Positions 1 through 4,600 of a DNA stretch of 6,694 nt are shown in pieces (within the stretch, counting starts at the first letter, position 1; each line of letters begins with the position of its first letter). The translations under genes were made by a program, and so were the position numbers. Under the pieces are notes generated by a model. The model ran no database searches, was not told the DNA's origin, and worked only from the letters and a program-made list of their open reading frames with translations. The stretch is from Bacteroidales bacterium (lineage in GTDB: Bacteria; Bacteroidota; Bacteroidia; Bacteroidales; ML635J-15). Location: NCBI GenBank assembly GCA_007130555.1, contig SLSH01000173.1, forward strand, positions 1-6,694, given 5' to 3'.

Positions 1-621
1 AATATTAATGTACCCCGCTTTTTTTAGATTTTTATCTTTAATAATATCCTCTACTTTAAAAATTTCATGCTCCGATAAAACCCTGTTATAACCCTGTTTT
101 ATTAAGAATTCCAGATGTTCGTTAATAGTTCTTTTTTTATCAAAAACGTATTTAAAAAAAACGATTGTTTTGGTTTCTTCGGGCAGAGAAATTATGTAAT
201 TAACAACATCGTTTATGTTATGTCGTTTTACTTCGGTATTTGAAACAGGCGAGAAAGTTCTACCTATTCTTGCGTACAGTAATTTCAGATAATCATAAAT
301 TTCTGTGGTTGTTCCGACTGTTGAACGCGGATTTTTAGAAATTACTCTTTGCTGTATCGCAATTGCAGGAGGGATACCTTCAATAAAATCAACATCGGGT
401 TTGTTTAATCTTCCCAGAAACTGACGGGCATAAGAAGATAAACTTTCAACATAACGCCGCTGTCCCTCGGCATATAAAGTATCAAAAGCAAGCGATGATT
501 TTCCTGAACCGGATACTCCCGTTATTACAACAAATTTTCCATGAGGAATATCAATATTTATATTTTTTAAATTATTGACTCTTACTCCTTTAAGTATTAT
601 CGCATTTTTATCTTTGCTCAT
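1..621 (-). CDS. uvrA: UvrA, excinuclease ABC subunit A (N-terminal part, cut by window edge)
   Basis: This is the DNA-damage recognition ATPase of nucleotide excision repair, which acts with UvrB and UvrC in the cytoplasm. The ATG at 619-621 opens 207 codons that stay open to base 1, so about four fifths of a protein of usually 930-950 residues lies off the left edge. Visible parts are an ABC-type opening (GVRVNNLKNINIDIP, residues 12-26), Walker A GVSGSGKSS at 35-43, the UvrA signature AEGQRRYVESLSSYARQFLG at 51-70, DVDFIEGIPPAIAIQQ at 76-91 with the Q-loop glutamines, and NPRSTVGTTTEIYDYLKLLYARIG at 97-120. The beginning of the UvrB-binding insertion follows. The wording after ARIG (TFSP, with no cysteine) resembles Bacteroidota UvrA as I recall it. 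No Shine-Dalgarno is visible. It lies 104 bases downstream of the Rrf2 gene on the same strand and probably has its own promoter. It is a housekeeping gene unrelated to the sulfate operon. Confidence 0.97.
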   Translation of the reverse strand, partial: MSKDKNAIILKGVRVNNLKNINIDIPHGKFVVITGVSGSGKSSLAFDTLYAEGQRRYVESLSSYARQFLGRLNKPDVDFIEGIPPAIAIQQRVISKNPRSTVGTTTEIYDYLKLLYARIGRTFSPVSNTEVKRHNINDVVNYIISLPEETKTIVFFKYVFDKKRTINEHLEFLIKQGYNRVLSEHEIFKVEDIIKDKNLKKAGYINI

Positions 622-639
622 CGGAAAATTTGATTTTTT

Positions 640-661
640 AAAAATGTAAAATTACATTTTT
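640..661. repeat. Perfect 10-bp inverted repeat upstream of uvrA
   Basis: AAAAATGTAA at 640-649 and TTACATTTTT at 652-661 are exact reverse complements separated by two bases (AA). The two-base spacer is too small for a normal hairpin loop, and the stem is almost all A/T, so a protein-binding operator is more likely than a terminator. It overlaps the candidate -7 element of uvrA. It does not resemble the E. coli LexA box (CTGT-N8-ACAG). The repeat itself is plain to see; its role is inferred. Confidence 0.45.
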
Positions 662-677
662 TTTAAGTTGTTCCAAA
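647..677 (-). promoter_or_regulatory. Candidate uvrA promoter (Bacteroidota-type)
   Basis: On the minus strand a TTTG at 677-674 is followed after 19 bases by TAATTTTA at 654-647. This matches seven of eight positions of the Bacteroidota -7 consensus TAnnTTTG, with the -33 TTTG at the expected distance. The predicted start would leave a leader of roughly 20 bases before the uvrA ATG. The -7 box lies inside the inverted repeat at 640-661. The region is very A/T-rich, so chance matches are easy, and the assignment assumes the host is a member of the Bacteroidota. Confidence 0.35.
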
Positions 678-725
678 AAAAGAAAACTCTAAAAAAATTA
701 TGATATTTAAGCTGGATTTAAGGGT

Positions 726-1136
726 TTAAATTAATCCATCAAGATAAGTATTTGCTAATTTATTATATGTATAATCCCCAATATCTTTAAAAACATGACG
801 TATTGAGCAATTAAATTCATCTTTGCAATGTTCGCACACCTGATAATATTTTTTAGAAGCGCAAGCTAAGAAAGCAACATTGCCTTCGAAAAGTTCAATA
901 ATTTCTAATAAATTTATCTCTTTTGGATTTTTATTCAGATAATAACCTCCATTCTTACCTAATTTACTTCCTAAGTATCCGCTTTTTCTTAAATCTAATA
1001 GAATTGATTCAAGAAAACGCTTTGGAATTTTTTCGCTTTCTGCAATTTCATTTATTACTAATAAATCGCCATTACCATATTCTTTGGCAAGTCTAACCAT
1101 TGCAAGAATTGAATATCTGGTTTTTTGTGTTAACAT
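726..1136 (-). CDS. Rrf2-family transcriptional regulator
   Basis: This is a 136-residue winged-helix DNA-binding protein of the Rrf2 family (IscR, NsrR, CymR, RsrR relatives), of normal length. The opening MLTQKTRYSILAMVRLA (1-17) and the stretch around IPKRFLESILLDLRKSGYLGS (37-57) with the wing GKNGGYYL (60-67) are the family pattern. Cysteines sit at 92, 101, 104 and 110, spaced C-x8-C-x2-C-x5-C, with His114 four residues after the last. They are in the region where IscR and NsrR hold an Fe-S cluster but with different spacing. The start is supported by an AGGA five bases upstream and by the two-base gap to the preceding Crp-like gene, with which it is surely co-transcribed. The gene pair is divergent from a sulfate assimilation operon. 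By analogy with CymR, the Rrf2-type master regulator of cysteine metabolism in Bacillus, it may sense cysteine or Fe-S status and control that operon. This role is inference; the family call is firm. Confidence 0.93.
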   Translation of the reverse strand: MLTQKTRYSILAMVRLAKEYGNGDLLVINEIAESEKIPKRFLESILLDLRKSGYLGSKLGKNGGYYLNKNPKEINLLEIIELFEGNVAFLACASKKYYQVCEHCKDEFNCSIRHVFKDIGDYTYNKLANTYLDGLI

Positions 1137-1138
1137 AT

Positions 1139-1828
1139 TTATCCTATTTTACTAATTTGTTTAAGTTTTTCAATTTTTTTGATTTCAAAATGTTTTCCCG
1201 ATACTTTAATAATTTTTTCATTTTGCCATCTTGATAAAGTCATAATAACATTTTCTTGGGAACAACAAGCAAATTCAGCCAATTCTTTTCTGGTTAAAGA
1301 TAAATTAAAAGAATTTGAATGATACACATTTTCCGATAAATATAATATTATGTCGGCAATTCTTCCTTCTTTATGTTTATTGGCTAAACTAATAAAATTA
1401 AAGACAGATTTTTTAAACATTTCCGAAGCAACTTGAAAAATTGCTACTGCAAATTTTCCGTTATTTTTCAATAAATCAAGTAAAACAATAGATTCCAAAA
1501 GCATTACTTCACAATCTTCTATCGCAATAATTGAAAACAAATTATTATCCTTGTAAAATAAATTTGCTCCACCCAAAATCTTAGGAGCAGAAACTACAGA
1601 TAATATTGTGTTTTTTTTATATTCATTTTCAAAATTGAATTTAACAATACCACTTTGCAGAAATGCAATATGACTTGGCTGGTTGCCTTGTTTTAAAATT
1701 ATTTCTCCTTTTTTAAACTTTAAATAAACAGAAGTTTTATTAATTTTCTTGAAATCTTCTTCTGAAATAAATTGAGAAAAAACTTTTTTCAACCAGTTTC
1801 CGTCTGAAAAAATATTTTCTAAGTCCAT
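1139..1828 (-). CDS. Crp/Fnr-family transcriptional regulator
   Basis: This 229-residue protein has an N-terminal cyclic-nucleotide-binding-type beta roll (about 30-115; FKKGEIILKQGNQPSHIAFLQSG at 38-60 is the family pattern), a long dimerisation helix (about 120-152) and a C-terminal helix-turn-helix (LTRKELAEFACCSQENVIMTL, 178-198). The phosphate-binding cassette of Crp is missing: where Crp has GEL and RS, this protein has GGAN (86-89) and FS (98-99), so cAMP binding is unlikely. No N-terminal cysteine cluster is present, so it is not an oxygen-sensing Fnr. Cysteines are at 106, 188 and 189. In the recognition helix, Glu192 is kept but the two arginines of Crp (R180, R185) correspond to Gln191 and Met196. 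It is the first gene of a pair with the Rrf2 regulator (two-base gap) and is divergent from the sulfate operon, which it probably helps regulate. The signal is unknown. Confidence 0.92.
   Translation of the reverse strand: MDLENIFSDGNWLKKVFSQFISEEDFKKINKTSVYLKFKKGEIILKQGNQPSHIAFLQSGIVKFNFENEYKKNTILSVVSAPKILGGANLFYKDNNLFSIIAIEDCEVMLLESIVLLDLLKNNGKFAVAIFQVASEMFKKSVFNFISLANKHKEGRIADIILYLSENVYHSNSFNLSLTRKELAEFACCSQENVIMTLSRWQNEKIIKVSGKHFEIKKIEKLKQISKIG
1142..1145 (-). promoter_or_regulatory. Shine-Dalgarno-like AGGA before the Rrf2 gene
   Basis: AGGA on the minus strand at 1145-1142 lies five bases before the Rrf2-gene ATG (1136-1134), inside the last codons of the Crp-like gene. It is one of the few good ribosome-binding sites in the window and supports both the chosen start and translational coupling. 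Confidence 0.4.
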
Positions 1829-1861
1829 AATTATCAGCGTTTTATAATAATATTATATAAA

Positions 1862-1876
1862 ATTTAATCATTAAAT
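1862..1876. repeat. Palindrome with 7-bp arms in the divergent gap
   Basis: ATTTAAT-C-ATTAAAT is a perfect 7+1+7 palindrome. It lies between the candidate minus-strand -7 element and the crp-like start, so it would fall in the 5' leader of the regulator operon, a fitting place for autorepression by a dimeric regulator. It is entirely A/T except for the central C, so chance is a serious alternative. Confidence 0.3.
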
Positions 1877-1891
1877 ATTAAAACTTCAATG

Positions 1892-1899
1892 CAAATATA
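1892..1899 (-). promoter_or_regulatory. Candidate -7 element for the crp-like/rrf2 operon
   Basis: TATATTTG on the minus strand at 1899-1892 is an exact match to the Bacteroidota TAnnTTTG element. It would give a leader of roughly 55 bases before the ATG at 1828. No TTTG is seen at the matching -33 distance (the four bases there read CTAT), so the promoter would need an activator or be weak. This rests on a short motif in A/T-rich DNA. Confidence 0.4.
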
Positions 1900-1909
1900 C
1901 ATCATTTCA

Positions 1910-1927
1910 ATAGATATTATAGATATT
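1910..1927. repeat. Perfect tandem 9-bp direct repeat at the cysP promoter
   Basis: ATAGATATT occurs twice head to tail, at 1910-1918 and 1919-1927. The second copy overlaps the candidate plus-strand -7 element (1924-1931). Two exact copies nearly one helical turn apart could be a tandem operator for a regulator of the sulfate operon, or a simple slippage duplication. The repeat is seen directly; its role is inferred. Confidence 0.45.
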
Positions 1928-1931
1928 TTTG
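1924..1931 (+). promoter_or_regulatory. Candidate -7 element for the sulfate operon
   Basis: TATTTTTG matches TAnnTTTG exactly. Transcription would begin near 1937-1939, leaving about 8-10 bases before the ATG at 1947, a very short leader. If true, the in-frame TTG at 1929 lies inside the promoter and cannot be the start codon. No TTTG is visible around 1901-1904, which reads ATCA, so activation by a bound regulator would be expected. Confidence 0.4.
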
Positions 1932-1946
1932 TTAAAAATTTTTATC

Positions 1947-2978
1947 ATGCCATTATTAAGCATTCTTTTAATACCTTTTATATTAGCAATGTTTCTTGCT
2001 ATTAATATGGGAGGTAGTGGCATTGGTCCTTCATTTTCAGCTGCTTATGGTTCTAAAATCATTAATAAAAGATTAATACCTGGCTTATTTGGAGTAATGG
2101 TTTTTTTTGGAGCAATTTTTTTAGGAAAGGAAACGACGCGAACCATTGGGAATGAAATATTACAGTCAGACATGATGAGTCTTATAGTTGTTTCTATTAT
2201 TCTTTTATCTGTATCTATATCATTATTGATTGCTAATTTATCGGGTGTCCCTCAATCTACAAGTCAGGCAACTGTAATGGCTGTGATAGCACCTGCATTG
2301 TATTATAATAATTTTGATTCTCAAAAACTATTATATGAAATTATTCCGACTTGGTTTATTTTACCTGTAATATCTTTTTTTATAAGTTTATTTATAGGAA
2401 AATACATTTATAAACCGATGCGAAAAAGAGGTTACACTATTTCCAGGTCAAATAATGTCAACAGTCGTCCGGTTTTAAATGCGGTTATTATAATAGCATC
2501 TTTGTATGTTGCTTTTTCGATAGGAGCAAATAATGTTGCTAATGCTGCCGGACCAATCGCATCTATGACAGCAAACGAAATGAATATTTCTCTGAATGAT
2601 AATTTTAAAATTCTCGGTATTTTAGGAATACTTATAATAGCTCCATGCTTCGGAATAGGAAGTTTGATTTTCGGACACAAAATATTAAAAAATACAGGCA
2701 GAGAAATAATACGATTTGGCAAGTTCGAAGCAGTAATAATCTCTGTTGTTTCTGCTAGTTTGTTGTTATTTGCATCAATTGTAAAGGGAATTCCTACTTC
2801 CCTTGTTCAACTTAGTGTGGCATCAATTCTCGGTATAGGGGTTGCCAAGCTGGGACCAAAGAATATCTTTAAAAAAACCGAAGTTAGAAAGTTTTTTTAT
2901 ATATGGATAATCACTCCTGTTATTTCTTTTTCATTGTCTTTATTCTTTATCGTCCTGGCTGATTATTTAATATTGTAA
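1947..2978 (+). CDS. cysP: Sulfate permease, PiT-superfamily CysP type
   Basis: This 343-residue inner-membrane protein would import sulfate, probably by coupling to an ion gradient. It has the two inverted PiT repeats. The first signature region is NMGGSG (residues 20-25) with GVPQSTSQ at 100-107; the second is GANNVANAAGP at 193-203 with GIPTS at 281-285. Around ten hydrophobic helices are separated by a basic loop near 155-175. Phosphate carriers of the family have GANDxAN in both halves. Here the aspartate is lost in both (GGSG; NN), as I recall for Bacillus subtilis CysP, which also shares the wording around GIGVAKLGP (296-304) and WIITPVISFSLS (320-331). Together with the downstream cysH-cysD-cysN this favours sulfate over phosphate. 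An in-frame TTG at 1929 would add six residues, but ATG at 1947 is preferred because the TTG sits in a -7-like motif. No Shine-Dalgarno is seen. A database would probably label it an inorganic phosphate transporter. Confidence 0.85.
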   Translation: MPLLSILLIPFILAMFLAINMGGSGIGPSFSAAYGSKIINKRLIPGLFGVMVFFGAIFLGKETTRTIGNEILQSDMMSLIVVSIILLSVSISLLIANLSGVPQSTSQATVMAVIAPALYYNNFDSQKLLYEIIPTWFILPVISFFISLFIGKYIYKPMRKRGYTISRSNNVNSRPVLNAVIIIASLYVAFSIGANNVANAAGPIASMTANEMNISLNDNFKILGILGILIIAPCFGIGSLIFGHKILKNTGREIIRFGKFEAVIISVVSASLLLFASIVKGIPTSLVQLSVASILGIGVAKLGPKNIFKKTEVRKFFYIWIITPVISFSLSLFFIVLADYLIL

Positions 2979-2990
2979 AATGTAATTATT

Positions 2991-3677
2991 ATGAATATAA
3001 AAAGTAAAAATCTAACTAAAATTATTGAAGATTTATTTAATTTATCCGAAAAATTCTCATCACAAATTGTATTTACTACCAGTTTTGGCATTGAAGACCA
3101 AGTAATTACTGATATTATTGTAAAAAACAATATTCCCGTACGTTTAATTAGTCTTGATACCGGCAGATTATTCCACGAAACTTATTTGGTTTGGCAGAAA
3201 ACTATAGATAAATACAATTGTAATATTGAGGCTTTTTATCCTGATAATGATGATGTTGAAAAATTATTAACGGCAAAAGGTCCTTTTAGTTTTTATGAAT
3301 CTGTTGCAGACCGCAAAGAATGTTGTTATATAAGAAAAATTGAACCTCTAAAACGTGCATTAACAGGGATGAAATATTGGATAACAGGAATAAGAGCAGA
3401 ACAGACGGTAATCCGTCAGGAAATGGAATATTTTGTAAAAGATGATATTTATGGCGTAATTAAATACAATCCTTTAATTGATTGGACATTCAAAGATGTT
3501 GAAGATTATTTAAAAAGCAATAATGTACCTTATAATAGTTTGCATAATAAAGGATTTGTCAGTATTGGCTGTCAGCCCTGCACAAGAGCAATCAAGCCAA
3601 ATGAAAACTTTAGAGACGGACGTTGGTGGTGGGAAAATAATAGCGGTAAAGAGTGCGGATTACATTCCGGTAAATAA
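2991..3677 (+). CDS. cysH: Adenylyl-sulfate (APS) reductase, assimilatory, Fe-S type
   Basis: This enzyme reduces adenylyl sulfate to sulfite and AMP with electrons from thioredoxin, in the cytoplasm. The 228 residues are a normal length. The adenine-nucleotide-binding fold shows TTSFGIEDQV (29-38) and SLDTGRLFHETY (54-65). Cys111-Cys112 (in KECCYIRK) and Cys194/Cys197 (in GCQPCTR) are the four ligands of the [4Fe-4S] cluster that marks APS-using enzymes. The catalytic cysteine is Cys222 in the C-terminal ECGLH motif (221-225). GIRAEQTVIRQ (133-143) is the conserved arginine-rich substrate loop. PAPS-specific CysH proteins such as that of E. coli lack the cluster cysteines, so the substrate here should be APS, consistent with no APS kinase nearby. 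It starts 12 bases after cysP and lacks a clear ribosome-binding site. The family call is certain; APS preference is from established family rules. Confidence 0.96.
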   Translation: MNIKSKNLTKIIEDLFNLSEKFSSQIVFTTSFGIEDQVITDIIVKNNIPVRLISLDTGRLFHETYLVWQKTIDKYNCNIEAFYPDNDDVEKLLTAKGPFSFYESVADRKECCYIRKIEPLKRALTGMKYWITGIRAEQTVIRQEMEYFVKDDIYGVIKYNPLIDWTFKDVEDYLKSNNVPYNSLHNKGFVSIGCQPCTRAIKPNENFRDGRWWWENNSGKECGLHSGK

Positions 3678-3691
3678 GAAAGATAAAAAAT

Positions 3692-4597
3692 ATGAATGAG
3701 ATTAATATTAAACATTTAAAAGATATTGAAAATGAAGCTATCTTTGTAATAAGAGAAGCTATCGCTCAATTCGAAAAACCTGCATTATTATTTAGCGGGG
3801 GTAAAGATTCTATCGTGTTGGTTCATTTGGCATTAAAGGCATTTTGGCCAGCAAAACCTCCATTAACTCTATTACACATAGATACAGGGCATAATTTTGT
3901 GGAAACTATAGAATTCAGAGATAATTTGGTAAAAGAAAATTCTTTAGACTTGCATGTAGCTTATGTTCAGGAAAGTATTGATGAAGGCAGGGTCGTTGAT
4001 GAAACAGGGATTAATGCCAGTCGGAATAAATTACAATCTGTAACATTATTAGATATAATTGATAAACTAAAATTCGATGTAGCTATAGGCGGAGGACGTC
4101 GTGACGAAGAAAAAGCTCGTGCAAAGGAACGTTTTTTTTCTCACAGGGATGAATTCGGACAGTGGAACCCCAAAAATCAAAGACCGGAACTGTGGAATAT
4201 TTTTAACGGCAGAAAAAATATCGGAGAACATTTTCGTGTATTTCCTATCAGCAATTGGACAGAATTAGATGTTTGGCAATATATAATGATTGAAAAAATA
4301 AATATCCCAAATCTATATTTTACCCATAAAAGAAATGTTTTTCTTCGGGATGGGGTATGGTTAGCTGCCGAAGATTTTATGAAACTCAAACAAAACGAAA
4401 AAATAATTGAGCTTGACGTAAGATGCAGAACAATAGGTGATGTTACATGCACAGGATTGGTATTATCTAAAGCTGATAAAATTGAGGATATTGTCGCGGA
4501 AATTGCAGTTACACGAATTACAGAAAGAGGAGGCAGATATGATGATAAGCGTTCGGAAACTGCAATGGAAGACAGGAAAAAGGAAGGTTATTTTTAA
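3692..4597 (+). CDS. cysD: Sulfate adenylyltransferase small subunit
   Basis: This is the catalytic subunit of bacterial ATP sulfurylase, which forms APS and pyrophosphate from ATP and sulfate together with the GTPase CysN. At 301 residues it is full length. The N-type ATP pyrophosphatase loop is SGGKDS at 35-40. LHIDTGHNFVETIEFRD (61-77) and GGGRRDEEKARAKERFFS (133-150), followed by HRDEFGQW and NQRPELWN (151-169), are the CysD signatures. VFPISNWTELDVWQYI (183-198) and the C-terminal RTIGDVTCTG (246-255) and ERGGRYDDKR (278-287) complete the pattern. It starts 14 bases after cysH with a purine-rich GAAAGA-type stretch upstream, and ends three bases before cysN, so the two subunits are almost certainly made together. 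Nothing is truncated or odd. Confidence 0.98.
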   Translation: MNEINIKHLKDIENEAIFVIREAIAQFEKPALLFSGGKDSIVLVHLALKAFWPAKPPLTLLHIDTGHNFVETIEFRDNLVKENSLDLHVAYVQESIDEGRVVDETGINASRNKLQSVTLLDIIDKLKFDVAIGGGRRDEEKARAKERFFSHRDEFGQWNPKNQRPELWNIFNGRKNIGEHFRVFPISNWTELDVWQYIMIEKINIPNLYFTHKRNVFLRDGVWLAAEDFMKLKQNEKIIELDVRCRTIGDVTCTGLVLSKADKIEDIVAEIAVTRITERGGRYDDKRSETAMEDRKKEGYF

Positions 4598-4600
4598 TAA

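Larger units (their letters stand above)
622..725. other. Gap between the Rrf2 gene and uvrA
   Basis: This 104-base noncoding stretch is very A/T-rich. Apart from the inverted repeat at 640-661 and the candidate uvrA promoter, nothing is clear. No GC-rich hairpin followed by a T run is present on the minus strand, so there is no convincing Rho-independent terminator for the regulator pair, and read-through into uvrA cannot be excluded. Confidence 0.5.
1829..1946. promoter_or_regulatory. Divergent regulatory region between the crp-like gene and cysP
   Basis: This 118-base A/T-rich gap separates the two divergent operons and must hold both promoters. It contains the palindrome at 1862-1876, a TTCAAT direct pair at 1885-1890 and 1906-1911 (21 bases apart, two helical turns, flanking the minus-strand -7 motif), the tandem 9-bp repeat at 1910-1927, and the two -7-like boxes. 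No riboswitch-like or small-RNA structure is apparent. Confidence 0.6.

Noticed and set aside
661..725. Rho-independent terminator after the Rrf2 gene
   Set aside because: T-rich runs exist on the minus strand, but there is no stable GC-containing stem before them. The short TTTAA/TTAAA pairing near 725 is too weak.
1139..1828. Oxygen-sensing Fnr or cAMP-binding Crp
   Set aside because: There is no N-terminal cysteine cluster and the cyclic-nucleotide contact residues are replaced.
1929..1946. TTG at 1929 as the start of the sulfate permease
   Set aside because: It adds only six residues, has no ribosome-binding site, and overlaps an exact TAnnTTTG motif; ATG 1947 fits better.
1829..1946. 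Riboswitch (for example SAM type) ahead of the sulfate operon
   Set aside because: The likely leader is only about ten bases and the gap shows no conserved aptamer-like stems.
2432..2722. Open frame of 96 codons on the minus strand inside cysP
   Set aside because: It lies antisense to a clear membrane-protein gene, has no recognisable domain, and is explained by A/T-rich hydrophobic coding on the other strand.
4177..4452. Open frame of 91 codons on the minus strand inside cysD
   Set aside because: It is antisense to strongly conserved cysD sequence and shows no family features.
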